DNA from: Gaeumannomyces sp. JS-464
Taxonomy: Eukaryota; Ascomycota; Sordariomycetes; Magnaporthales; Magnaporthaceae
Assembly: GCA_002197995.1 (NCBI GenBank)
Contig: NGZR01000003.1
Coordinates: forward strand, 5,022,001 to 5,086,000
Length of the DNA: 64,000 nucleotides
Direction of reading: 5' to 3'
Shown one piece after another: positions 9,930 through 22,100 of the stretch. Each line of letters starts with the position of its first letter. Position 1 is the first letter of the stretch. The notes below the pieces were generated by a model. It saw only the letters and a list, made by a program, of their open reading frames with translations, did no database searches and had not been told where the DNA came from. A program made the position numbers and the translations under genes.

Positions 9930-12900
9930 TTTTTTTCCACGTGTTTTTTTCGTGGCTATAACCTTTTCCATTTAACCAAATACTTTTTAGGCTTGTGTTT
10001 TAGCTTATGGTTTAAAATTTCTTCGATTTCGTACTTTTATTTTAAGTCGATTTTTATTAACTCGTCGCTTTTAAAGCCTGGTAACGCTAGTTCGAATAGG
10101 GAAATATAAAAAACCGGGTGGGATTTTATGGTTAATAGTAATCGGAATTTGTAATTTACGTCCGAAACCTTTTTTAATACTTTAAACGGTCCTAATTTTT
10201 TTATGGTTTAGCTTATCGCTTAATCGTTTTGTTTTAATATTTCGTCGAAAAAGATAAACGCTATCCTTTTTTTAAAGGTCGGTTTTTTAATCCTTTTTTT
10301 ATTTGCCTAAATAGCTATGCGGTGCCGTAGCTTTTTTAGCTTTGCTTAAAAGTGTTTATGCAGCTTAATAAGCTCCGTTATTTGTATTTCCGCTATTAAA
10401 GCATGTTTTTTTACTTTAGGTTTTTTATACGCTGTAAATATAAACCCGTAATTCGTATAAAACGGTGTAATTTTTATGCTTTTATAAACTAAGCTATTAT
10501 AAGCGAATTAAGCTATAGGAAGTAGTTATACCCAATCGTTTTGTTTATAATTAACGTAATAACGTAAATATTGCTCTATAGTTTGGTTCGTCCGCTTTGT
10601 TTGTTTATTTATCTAAAAGTGGTAAGCTGTAAATAAGGAATGCTTTGCTTTTAGCCTGCTCGTAAGCCTTTTCCAAAACTTGCTTATAAATAGCTTGTTT
10701 TTATCCGTAATTAGGCGGTTTGGCGTGCCGTATTCCGCTATTACATGCTTAATAAAAACGTACGCTAGCTTCGTAACGTCGCTGCTTTTTTTATATAGTA
10801 GGAATAAAACGTATTTGGTAAGCCTATCTATTACTACCAGTATATTATCGTACTTTACTTTAGTTATCGGTTTTTTAAATTAGGGAAGTTTAATAACGAA
10901 ATTTATAGTAACTTTTTGCTACGTTTCGCTTAACGCCGGCAAAGGTTACAAAAGCCCATAAAGCTTATGCCTGCTGGTTTTGTTTTTAGCGCAGCTTTCG
11001 CAATTTTTTATTGCGTTTTGTATTTCGGCTTGAATTTTTGCGAACCCGTAATATTATTATAACCGTTTCCACGTTTTTTTACGCTTTGGTGGCCGTATGC
11101 CAACTGGTTATAAATTTGTTAAATTCTTTTTAAAGTTTAAACTTCTCTTTACCGGACCGTTTTAGCGAGCATTTTTTATGCCGGAATTAAAAACCCGTTT
11201 GGTTTTTTCCGTTAAAATTACTCGTATTTTTTTAAGTATTGTAACCTAATAATCCGGTCGCCGGTTTAAGGCGTCCGCCCGGCCGTTTTCCGACCTTTTC
11301 CGGTATTTAATCCGGATATCGTAGTTTTGTAAAAACTCGCTCTAACGGATTTATCGTTTATTTAAATTTTTGCTTATAGTAAAATGTGTTAGGTTTTTGT
11401 GGTCCGTATATACCATAACCTAATGCTTTGCTTTATAAAAGTATAGCCGCCATTTTTCGAATGCTCGGATTATTACCAAAAGTTTTTTATCGTAAATTTG
11501 GTAATTTAACTCGGGTTTATTTAACTTTTGCGAAAAAAACGCGTAAAAGTGCAACCGTTTTTAATCGTTTTTTTATCCAAATTAACCGCCGATCGCGTAA
11601 TTCGACGCGTCGGTTTTAACTTTAAAAGGTTTTTTTAGGTTTAAAAATACTAATATTAGTTTTTTTAATACGGCGTTTCGTAATTGCTCGAAAACCTTTT
11701 GTTTTTATCCTTTTTAATAAAATTAATGGTTATTTTTGGTAAAATTCGTAAATAATATAGCGATTTTGCTATAATTACGAATAAACCGTTTATAAAAGTT
11801 TAAAAATTTTAAAAACCTTTGTATTTTAGTACCGTTTTTAAATATAAACCATTTTTTAAATTTTTCGACTTTTTTAAAGTTTATATAAACCTTTTTAAAC
11901 GTAACCACGAATTTTAAAAAAGCAATTTTTTGCGAATGCCATTCGCACTTTTTTAATTTAACGAAAAGCTTTATATTAAGCAGTTTTTAAAGCATTTTAC
12001 AAGTATTACTTATGCTTTTTTATAGTTTTCGAAAAAATTAAGATATTATTTAAATACGTAAAAACGAAACCGTTAAAATATTCGCGTAATATATAATTAA
12101 TTATCTTTTAAAACGTAACTAGTGCGTTAGTAAATCTAAAAGTTATTATTAAAAATTCGTAATATCCAAGCTTTATTTTAAAAATTGTAAACCATTTTTA
12201 GCTTTTTTTAATCCGTATTAAGTTATAAGCTTTTTATAAATTTAAAACTGTAAAATATTAAGCTTTGCCGAATTTATTTCGTAATTCGTTAATAAAAAGT
12301 AAAAAATACCGATTTTTAATCGTAACCTTATTTAATAAGCGGTAATTAATGCATATTCGTTCCGTTTTATTTTTTTTCCTTTTTTATAAAATCTCGTATC
12401 CTATTAAAAAATTGGAAAGTTTAATATGCCTTTTTCGTAATTTTTTTTAATTGTTTTTTTTAGTACTTTTTGCTATTAAAAATTGAACTAGTATAGCTTT
12501 TAATATTTAAACTATATATTTGGTTTAAATTTAATTTTAAAATTAAACGGTTTATATTTAAAAAGTCCCGGTTTTAGGTTTTTTTTAAACAATTTCTCAT
12601 ATTTGTGGTATTTTTCCAAAATATTCGCGAACCGTTTTTTAATATTAGTTTAATCGTTTTAATCGCTTTCCATTTTAAATAATCGTATATTCGTTAATAC
12701 TAAATGCAAAAATGAATTGCTAAATTTTATTACCGTTATAACCTTTTTTTATTGCTTTTTTATGCTTACTGTTTAAAATTCGTAATTAGTAAACCGTTTT
12801 AATTATTTGTAATTTTTCTTATTAAACCTAACCGGTAGCCTAATTTATTTTTAAATTATTTTTCTTAAGCTAAAAAATTTTGAAAATAACATTTCCTTTT

Positions 12901-14330
12901 TTTATATTTAATTTATCCAATATAATAGTAACGTTTTCCTTATTTTAAATGCGTAATATTATTAGCTATATTTTTCAAATCGATTTATTTTTTATTATAA
13001 GCGATAAGTATTTTTTCAACCGTTTTTAATTAATACGGTTAATATTTCCGGCTTATTAAAATTCCATACCGTTTAACCGTTTATAGCGATATGTAATCGC
13101 TTTATATTTCGCAATTAATTATTATTTTAACCTTTTTTTTAATATTCCATTCGAAACGTTAATAAATCGTACGGTTAATTCGATTTTACTATCGCGAAAG
13201 TTTTTATCGGTTTTTTTTTATTTTCCATTTCGTGCTTTTCTTTTAAGTGGTTTTTTTAATTTTTTAGTAAAAAGAACGAGTACCGTACGTTTATCCTTTT
13301 ATCCGGGTTAAACGGGATATACGTTTATGCGATCTTTTAATATTAAGCTTCCGCTTTTTATGCTATATGTTTTTTGCATTCCGCGGTTTCGCACTTTTTT
13401 TAATCGAGCGTTTTAGTAATATATAACATCGGGTACCGTTCGTTAAGTTTAAAAACTGCGGTAAATTTGCCGATCCGAACTAATTTTTACCGTAGCAATT
13501 GGAATATTAAACAGGGCTTAACTTTAAATTCGTTTTTTAATTTCCGTAAAAGAAATTATGCTTAAATTTAAATTGTAAATAAAATTTGCACTTTTTATAA
13601 ATGCATTTTGCTTAAAAAAGGTGCAAATGTTTAAAATGTTTTAAATTAATACTAAAATGGTTTTCGGGGATTAACGCGCTTTTTGGCTTGTTTATATCGT
13701 CGAACCGGTAGTTAACATATTTAACTTTTTATTAATTGTTTAACTACGATAAGGTTTAGCCGTTATTTTTTTTCGCTGGGGTAACGTGGCATAACGAGCT
13801 ATTTAAGTATTTTGGAATTTTAACGTTTTAAAAGCATTTCGAAATATTAAAAAGTGTAAAAGCGCGCTGGTTTTTCCAGTTTGCCTGGTTTTTACGAAAC
13901 TATAAATATAAAAAGTTACTCCGCTCGAACCTTTTGCTCGTTTTTAAAACTTGGCTATTTTAAAAGTTTAACCGTTTTTAATTTATTTCGGCGTTGGTAT
14001 CGAAATTTTCCATTTTCGAAAAAAGTGTGTTTAGTTTAAAATCTTTTTTCGGGCTTTTTTTTTCTTCCGAACCATTTGCTAAAATCGTTTCCTTTTAAAT
14101 TTTATAAAAAACGGCGTCGCTTTTTTTTCCGAATTTATAATCCCGAAAGCGACGCGTTATTTTCCTTTACTATGGTATTTAAATTTTATGGTTTTAAGCA
14201 TGCAAATGTTTTAAAGTTTCCGAAAATACCATTCGATAGCCTTTTTATTAGATTAGTATATATTATACGCTTTATCGTAGCAGCTCGTTTAGTTAAACGC
14301 TTTTTTAAAGTATAATCCTTTTTATGTCGA
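9930..14330 (-). pseudogene. pol remnant of chromovirus copy 2
   Basis: Minus-strand pol with the same domains as copy 1: chromodomain KPKKYLVKWK near 9,980-10,010, integrase core opposite 10,680-10,880, RNase H opposite about 11,590-11,640, RT opposite about 12,050-12,370, with stops throughout. Codons that are Asp in active RTs again read Asn (opposite AATATTATTTAAATA at about 12,045). It is independently mutated from copy 1, so both were damaged after insertion. Confidence 0.75.
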
Positions 14331-14339
14331 GCTTTTTTA

Positions 14340-15390
14340 CGTCCGTTAAAAGTTGGCTATTTGGCGGTTATTATCCCGCTAAAAGCAATTGGTTTTAATA
14401 TAGCCGGTTTGGCCGTATTTAAAACATTTCTCGTTTTTCGAGTTTTGCTTTTAATTTTTTTATTGCCTTTATTACTAGTAAGCGGCTTTCGCGCTAAAGT
14501 TTATAAAGTTTAAATGCGTTCCGTAAACCGTAATGGGTTATTATTCAGCCTTTTTTAGTTAGTTTTATTATTTTATACTACATTTTTAAAACTATATCTT
14601 TTTTTATTACCGTTTATATAATTTATCGCTAATACGAACTGCATTTTTAACGTAATCCTTAAAAAACTCCAAGCGATTTTGCTTCGCGAATTTATCTTTT
14701 ACGTTTTCGCGCAATTCGTTATAAAAGTGCAGTATTAACGTAGCATCGCTTTAATTAAGTTTAATATTAATCCGTTAAAAGTTTGCTGCGTATTTAGCTA
14801 TAAACCTTTGCTATTTAAAAGCTAATAGGTTTTTTTCAGCGATTCGGGTTTCGTCGATTATTTTAAACACTTTTCCGACTTTTTTTTTCGAAGGTTTCGA
14901 AGTTAGCGAAAATAAATTTAATGGTTTTTTAGCTATTTTTATACCCTTTAAAGTAGTTATTTTAGGTTAGCTAAAACCATTTTTTCATTTTACCGTTTAG
15001 CTTAATAGTAGCGTAAACGACTTTTTATTTTTCGCTTACGAATTGCTATTTGTAAAACTTAAAATAGCTTTTGCATTCGGTAAAAAACGTTTTAAGCTTA
15101 CCGTTTTCCCTTTCGTAAAAATCCGGGGACGGAAATTTGTACGTTCGGATTGCGATAGGTGTTTTAAAAAACACCAATTTCGCAGTAAATTGCTTTACTT
15201 CGGTTTAACTTTTAGCGATTTCGTTCGTTATAAATTTAAAAAGGCTAGCCGTGTTAGCGGCTTCGTTAAAATTGTATTTAATACTGTTAAAAGTAAAAAC
15301 CGTGGTTTTTTCCTTTTTAAGCTTTTTGCTATTACTTGCTATAGCTGCATTATTTTTTCCTTTTAACAAGGTGTTAAATAAAATTAATTA
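14340..15390 (-). pseudogene. gag remnant of chromovirus copy 2
   Basis: On the minus strand about 14,620-14,900 reads a capsid-like segment (FIAKYAANF.RI...ATLILHFYNELRENVKDKF, then DYVKNAVRISDKLYKR), typical of chromoviral Gag. Near 14,410 there is a damaged CCHC knuckle (KYGQTGYIKTNC). Upstream coding continues to about 15,360, next to the 5' LTR. Several stops are present. Confidence 0.65.
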
Positions 15391-15393
15391 AAA

Positions 15394-15836
15394 TATTACA
15401 ATTAAAAGTTTGCTTTTAAAGTAAACCATTTTAAAAAAAGAAAAGGATAATATTGCTAATTTAGTTAATAAAAAATTACGTAATTTAAAAAACATTTTAA
15501 TTGCTTATTTTAAGAAATGCTTAAAAGCTAATTTAAGTTAACTAATGCCAAAGCTTTAGTTAAAACTACCTAAAATAAAAGGAAATCCATTTTTTATATA
15601 TACATTGCTTTTTTTAATAATTTTTTAAATTTGTGGTTTTATCGCAAATATATAAATCCCGTTTAAATTTGTTGCTTTGTTATAAATTTACAAATCCCGT
15701 TTAAATTTATTACTTTGTTATAAATTTATAAATTTTCTTAAACCACGTAACTTAACGTGCTTTGTTATAAGGTAAAAGCATTATTTGGGGCCCCTTTTCG
15801 TCCTGTTATCCTAAAGCTTGCATGCTGGTCGTAATA
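15394..15836 (-). repeat. 5' LTR of chromovirus copy 2 (443 bp)
   Basis: Direct repeat of 8,232-8,677. Its terminal TG/CA have become TA on both sides (TATTAC start, GTAATA end), and internal differences are mostly transitions toward A/T. It contains three AT-rich palindromic repeats at 15,610-15,735. Confidence 0.8.
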
Positions 15837-15841
15837 AGGAG

Positions 15842-15883
15842 GCGGTATTAAAAAACTGGGCAATATCCGTTAGGAAAGCGTAA
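15842..15883 (+). pseudogene. C-terminal codons of the Harbinger transposase
   Basis: After the right target duplication the frame of the 7,020-8,229 transposase resumes and gives VLKNWAISVRKA followed by TAA. The joining of frames across a 7.6 kb element supports the insertion model. Confidence 0.6.
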
Positions 15884-16046
15884 AAGTAACCGGCCGCTAA
15901 AAAAAATCGTCCGTCGTTAAAAAAGCAACGCTTTTTGCACTTTTTGCTTCGCTATCCCCGTTTAAATTAGTAACCCCGTTAAAAAATCCAGGCTATTAAC
16001 AAGCGTAAGTCCTTTCGCAAATTTATTTCTTTTAACGGACGGCCGG

Positions 16047-16530
16047 CTAATTATGGTCCTTTTCGCACTTTTCCCCGCTTACAACTTTTAATACAAAGCT
16101 ACCGGCTTTAACGGTAAACCGGCGGCGATTTAACCGACCTTCCGTATTTCGTAAACGCTCGCAAAGTTTTACCACCGGGATCCTTTCGATCGATTCGCAA
16201 ACGCCGGTTTTAGGGTTGCAAAAGTTACCAAATAGGCTAACCCACAACTTCCAAACGATATACCTTTTCCGTTTAATATCGTACTTATTAATAATCGTTT
16301 GCTTCGTAAAAACAAATTGTAAAGGAAGCCACTTTTTAATTGCTTTCGCTAATACCCGCTTTTGCGTTTTTTTAAAATTAACTTTTTTAAAGCTTTTAAA
16401 CAAGCCGTCGCGGTGGCAGTCGACAAAAAAGCTTATTATCCAAGCAATCTTTTCGGTAAACCATTGCACTTGGCGTAACTCGGCGCTTCGTTTCCGCTTG
16501 CAAGAAAAACCTTTAATAGCTTAAGTGTTA
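16047..16530 (-). CDS. Myb/SANT-like DNA-binding protein of the Harbinger element
   Basis: The reading frame stays open for at least 140 codons to TAG at 16,047, unusual in this stop-riddled region. It resembles Myb/SANT-like (Myb_DNA-bind_3) domains: conserved WFTEKIAWIISFFVDCHRDG, then LPLQFVFTKQTIINKYD, then a KRKRYIVWKLWVSLFGNF helix and NPKTGV. A Myb-like protein is the usual second gene of PIF/Harbinger elements and works with the transposase in binding the ends. It is convergent with the transposase and lies inside the element. No clear ATG is seen: the frame continues upstream of 16,469 toward KGFSCKRKRSAELRQ before meeting a stop, so the start has probably been lost. Likely a damaged but partly intact gene. 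Confidence 0.6.
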
Positions 16531-17159
16531 AAAGGCTTTTTAACACTACGGATTTGCGATTTAAAAGCGGATTAAAAGTTGGGAATAGCTTTACCGAACG
16601 CGCCGTTATCGGCTAACGCTTAGGAATTAAAAGGTATGGAAAAAAACATCTTTTTGGTAATAATTTAGGCTAACTTTAGTAATTAACAGCCAGTTCGTTT
16701 TGTTATGTCGACGGTAATAATCGCTATGCCTTACCCCTACCAAAACAACGGTGAAAACCCCACCTTTCGCCATTTCCTTTGTTTTTTGGCGGACGCCCGA
16801 TAGCCAAAAAGCCTTAACGGTACTTTTGGCCCCCCTTACAGCACTTTTCGTACCTCGTACTAGTTAAACGCAATACTTGCGCGGATTAAAAGCATCCGCG
16901 TTAAAACGGCTTTCCGGGGTTTAACGCGGTCGGGCAATTTGTCGGATTTTATACAATTTATTAAATTTTAGGGATATTTTTCCTTATAAAAAATTAGCTG
17001 TAAACCAATATACCTTTTAATAAAAGGATAAATCGCTTAATTGCATAGCGTATAAGCTTAATGCAATAATAAGAAAAGCGCGTAAATTTTAATAAGTAAA
17101 TTTTACGCGTTTTTTAATTGCGATTATAATTGGCAACCCCGCTCCGCCCGCGATAATCG

Positions 17160-17780
17160 AGCTTTGCACTGCTTTACCGGCTTGCATTTTTTTAGGAAAT
17201 TTTACCAAAATAGCTAAAAAATCCAGCGAAAGCGAGCAAATTAAAGCCAGCGTATCGAAAGCCCGCGTTTTGGCTGCCGTAAAGGATATTAACTCCGGCC
17301 GGTTTAAAAACGCCGCGCGTGCCGCAAAGCATTACGGAATTAACGAGCGCACGCTTTAAAAACGACTAAAAGGCGTAAGCTTTCGCTTAAACAACGGCGG
17401 GCATAATAAATTGCTAACGGAAGTTAAAAATTTCGCTTTATTAGCTTGGGTAAACTGGAAGCTTTTTATTAGTTAATAGGGCCGTTGGTAACGGTAAAGC
17501 GATTTTGCGGGAATTTTAAAGCTAATTTACTTTATAATTTCCAAAATCCGCAATTACTTTTTTCACTTTCCTTTAAGCTGTTAATTCGATCGTTAACAAA
17601 CGAGCGAAGCCGTTTGCGAAAAAAGTTAAAAAAAAATGGGTATAAAAGTAGTTTATAAAGCATTCGCACCTTTTTAAACGTATGCGAAAGCAAGCCGAAA
17701 GCGATTTAAAAACGCGTTGTTTAAAATAAAATCGTTTTGCGAAAATGGTTTAACGTATATAAGCTTTACGTAAATACGTA
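17160..17780 (+). pseudogene. pogo-like transposase, N-terminal part (HTH region)
   Basis: The + frame gives a basic helix-turn-helix-like start (KARVLAAVKDINSGRF, then NAARAAKHYGINERTL), typical of the psq/CENP-B-type DNA-binding domain at the start of pogo transposases, then ALLAWVNWKLFIS and several stops. The frame continues at 25,050. Catalytic residues are in the second part. Confidence 0.65.
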
Positions 17781-18979
17781 ACGTGGTTTACCAGTAAATG
17801 AAACACATTAGCGAGTGGAACACCCACACCCGGCCTCCAGTTAATTAACGCGCATGCCAACCTAACAACGCCAGAAATCCATTTAAACTATTCGGAATTG
17901 TATATATCGGACGTTTTTACTTCCTTTTGGCAAATGCGCGCATTGTGTCCGGTTTTACCGCAAGTGCCACATCGCCGACGAGTCGTCGTCGCCCTTTTTT
18001 CCTAACCCCCATAGTCGCGCATTTCTTATTGTAATTGCCCATTTAGCTTTTGCTAGTCCAAAACATTTCGTATTTTTTTAATAGTATGTGACCCTCCTAG
18101 CCGGACACGCGTTTTTTTGGCCTTCCGGCGCTTGCTTAATGCCTCGTTCGCCTTTCGGAGTTTGGAGTTCTCTTTTTCCAAAAGGTTAACCCGATGCATA
18201 ATTGCCCTAGCCCCTTTCGTTAATTGGTCCACAGCCGATAGTATGGGTAACGGAAAGCTGCTCCGGTAATTGGAAATCCGAGTTTTAATGTGTTCGGATT
18301 GCGAAGTTGCGTCCCTAGCTGTTTAGGGCGTTTTGGAGGTCCAAAGTTCGGCGTCGCTTAAAGGCTCCTTTAAGGGAGTTAAAGTCCGTAGCTTTACATT
18401 TAGCTTTTTTAAAACCGAATCCGGATTGAAAGGAGCAAGGCCAGCTGTTCGAAAGCCTTTTTAAATGTTTTTTTCGGTTATAAAATTAAAAAATACCGCT
18501 TTAAACGCCGAAAGGAACTCGACTTTGGTTACGTGGTTAACGTGTAACTTTATTAGGTTTTCGACTTGTTAACCGTACGCTTTTTTTAACAGGTTAAAAC
18601 ACCTAACGTTAAGCGGCTAAAAGAAGTAAAACGAATGCGGAGGCATGCAAAACGTAATAATGTTATATTCCTGGCAGTAAAGCTTAAAATCCGTCGAATG
18701 GTGGCTTTTATGCCCGTCCAGCATTAACAAACGATAAAACCCTTTTTTGCGAGCTGCTATGTGTTTATCGAAATGCTAAATCCATTTTAGGCTAAACTCG
18801 TTCGTAGTCCACCCGTTGGCATTCGTTAAAATAACCCAATCGCGTGGGAGGTCGGTTTCCGAGTACCAATTGGCCAAATGGTACTGCCTTTTAACAATAA
18901 TAAAAGGGGGGATCGCCCAGCCGCAATAATTAACCCTTTGGATAATTGTAGCCCATTCCCGGTTGCCAGGCTGGACTAG

Positions 18980-19149
18980 TAATGGAAGTGCGCGATAACA
19001 AGCACCCGAAGTGATTGGTGATTGTTTTTTAACTACTTTACTCGATCGCGGGCTAGGGCGCGCGCAGGCCAAAATACTAGGGCTAATGCATAAGCCTAAA
19101 GCTGTAAAGCACCAGTTGCCACCCACGTAACTCCAGGCCACTTTTAATA
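18980..19149 (-). repeat. 3' LTR of copia 1
   Basis: Direct repeat of 24,213-24,382; long identical stretch around GAAGTGATTGGTGATTGTTT and TTGCCACCCACGTAACT. Differences are transitions. Confidence 0.85.
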
Positions 19150-19159
19150 CCCCCTCGTA

Positions 19160-22100
19160 GGCTATGCAACGGCCTTAATGGCATTACGAGCCCGCATTTA
19201 CGTAGTAATCCTCCAAATCCGTAGTGTTTCCCTGGTTTTCTTGTAAGCCGTTTACTGCGGCATTTGCTGCATTTCTAGCTAAATAACAAACCTCGCCTAT
19301 CCTTTCGCCGTTAGGCTTTTCGTAAAACCGTCCGCCTTTATGTTGGCCGTGCTAACGAGCTTAAAGGTGAAAAGTTAACGCTTTACAATATCGATTACCC
19401 ACTTATAGCGGAGGTCGATTATGCGGGTGCGGGCTAATTCCAACGGGTTTAGCACCGTCGTTTGGGCGTTAGCGCTATCCGTGTGCACCACGAGAGTTTC
19501 TCGCTAAGGGTATCCAGTTTCTTTTAAAATGCCTTTAATCTAAAGCAAGGCCCGGCCCGTTGGCAAAAGGTTAACGAACTCCGCTTCCGTCGTCGACGTC
19601 GTTACAAAAGTTTGCTTTTTTAATTGCTAGTAAATAAAACCACCCGCTAGCATAACGATTACGCCGCTTATAAATGCCTTTATACGGAGGCAGTTGGCGA
19701 ACGAAGCGTTTCCGTAAGCTTTTAGGCCCATCGCTTTGGCATTGTAAATAAGCCCGCCAAAGGTAAGCGCAAGCCTTTTAATGCTAATAATGTAGCGTTA
19801 AAAGTGCTTTAACAGTGCCAAATGTTCGTTACCGGGATTGGCGTTAACCTTTTACAACCTCCTTACGGTATACGTAATATTAGGGCGAATAATGCTAGCA
19901 AGGTAGCTAATACTCGCTATTTCCAATTGGTAACGCAAAACCTCCTCGTGCGGAAAAGGGTCCCAAATAATCGGCATTATAAAGCCAAAAGGCCAAAGCG
20001 TTTTTACTGCTTTAAAGTCCTCCCGTTCGTATTTAATGATAATTTTATTAATATAATCGCGTTGGTAAAAGCTTACAATCCTCCGCTAGCGATTTTTTAC
20101 AACTTGCATGCCGAGGAACGTTTTTGCGTTACTTAAAGCGGTTATCTCGAACCGGCTACCTACTTCGTTAGCGATGGTTTTAATTTCCGTAACCGTACGA
20201 GCGGCAATTTGGAAATCGTCCACGTAAAGCAATAGCATAACGCCCGTTTCCTTTTTACGGTAAAGGCAAACGTTTTGGTAAATCGGCTTAAAGCTAAATG
20301 CTTCGAGCTTCGGAGTAATCGTTTAATACCATTATAAAAGCGATTTGCGGAAGCCGTAAAATGCCTTTTTTAACCGGTAATAATAGCTTTTTTGCTTAAC
20401 CGGAATGCCTTAAGGTTGCTGTACGTATATCATAACGTTATTAAATACGATAACGCCGAAATAGGCAGTTATAAAGTCGAACTGGCGGCATTTAAAATCG
20501 TTAACGGCTATAAATATAAAAAACACCCTTGTAAATACTGCATAAGCGATTGCCGCGTACGTTACAGCCTTATCCTCGCCCGGAATATCGTTATAATTGC
20601 CGTAAACGACCTAACGCGTTTTGATTTTTTTTAAAAGCGCCGTTAAGCGTTAGCTTAAATACGTATACCCATTTGCCCGGCAATGCTTTAGCACCCGGGG
20701 GCAATTTTTTTAGCATTTATATGCTTTTCTCGAATAACGTGTTAATTTGCTTTTGCATTGCTGGCTTATAATATCGCCCGTATTCGGCCTCGTGCTTTAC
20801 CGCGTCGTAGTAATAAGCCGGAATATACGGTGTTCCCAGCACCGTAGCGACGCCGAAAAGCGCGAGGTTAGGGATTTTAAAACCGCCGATCTTTTAGGGC
20901 AAAACGATATCGTTATCCGGGTACGTAACGTTAACAAGTGCAAAACCCGTTTTTCGGGCAGTTTTTTCGGCAGCTTTAGTATTCGTATTAAGGCTGTAAA
21001 AGCTTTCGTCGTTTCCGGCGCTTTTAGGGTTACCCGGATCTTTTTCCGCCACCTTTTTAATATTTTTAAGCTCGAAGCGAGCCGTTGTAAATGCCTCCGC
21101 GGGCTCCCTCTTTTTGCAGGTTTTTGGTGTTAGGATTTCGTAATACTTAAAGGCTGTTAGGCGCTCCTTTAGTTGCCGGTCACTCGGCGAAAGCGGCGGC
21201 CGCTTTTTGCAGGTCCTTTTTTTGGGCGCTGCGGGCACCGTAACCGCCTCGTTGCCGAGCTCGGGAGTTTTTTCGAATGTTGGCATGCTCGGGCCGGCGG
21301 GCTTTTTAAGCTTTTCAGGCTTTGCAGCGGCAGGCTCCTCGTTTTCCGCTCCGGTTTCCCCGGTTTTTCCACAGGCGATAAATCGTCCTTACCTTCGGGG
21401 CCGGCAATATCGCCAATTGCACCGGTGTTACTATTATTGCTGTCGGTGGAATTAGTAGTTGGGCTAATATTATAAACCTAAATGCCTATTGTAAAGTAAA
21501 GGTTTTCGATAACGGTTTTATTAACCTCGTTAATAGTAATCGCCTTTTTAACAAAATTATAAGGCGATTTCCGGCGTTTACTAGCGCCTTCGTTAATCCG
21601 TGCGTTACGGTAACGGAAAACTTTGTTAATATCGTCCGGTTTAACTAGCAGGATTTCGTTATAAAGGCTTTCCCAGCTTATAAGCCGACCCCTCGTTATT
21701 TTGGGGGCCATTTTATCGGTTTTGGCTTGTTTGCCGTTTTTAATTAGCACTTAGGCGACCCGCCCCAAATGCGTAAAGTACGGATTGGTGGTTGGTAATA
21801 CTTTTTGTTAAGGCCGATTGCTTTTGCCCACGCTTTGTGCGGGCTTTTTTTGCCGTTAAAAGCTGTATTTAAAGTGTAATTTAACACCTTCCTCGCTGCC
21901 TGTAAAGCATATACCTAATACTTTTTATGCAAGCCGTTAGCGTTAATCCCGGTGCGAGCCGCGTTAAATATAGTACGGTTGGCACGTTTAACGATGCTAT
22001 TCATTTCCGGGCATTACGCCGGGCTAATTTCGCAAGCTTTACTTTAAGTAATGCAATAGGCCCTCAGCTTTTCCGGGTTAAACTTCGTGCCACCGTCCGT

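Larger units (their letters stand above)
8230..15836 (-). mobile_element. Ty3/gypsy chromovirus, copy 2, complete with both LTRs
   Basis: A 7.6 kb element on the minus strand with LTRs at 8,232-8,677 and 15,394-15,836. It is flanked by AGGAA (8,225-8,229) and AGGAG (15,837-15,841), a 5-bp target duplication differing by one G-to-A change; two extra bases (TA) lie between AGGAA and the left LTR. Minus-strand order: gag (about 15,360-14,350), pol (about 14,330-10,000), chromodomain (about 10,010-9,930). Then come two tRNA-like modules and an ORF read in the opposite direction. It inserted into the last codons of the Harbinger transposase. It is inverted relative to copy 1. Confidence 0.85.

Noticed and set aside
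15043..15366. 107-codon + strand frame as a host gene
   Set aside because: It is antisense to gag of chromovirus copy 2, has low complexity Phe/Lys content from AT bias, and shows no family motif.
20894..21286. Overlapping frames of 128-130 codons on both strands as separate genes
   Set aside because: They lie in the linker/integrase-RT region of copia 1; the minus frame is part of its polyprotein and the + frame is a shadow.
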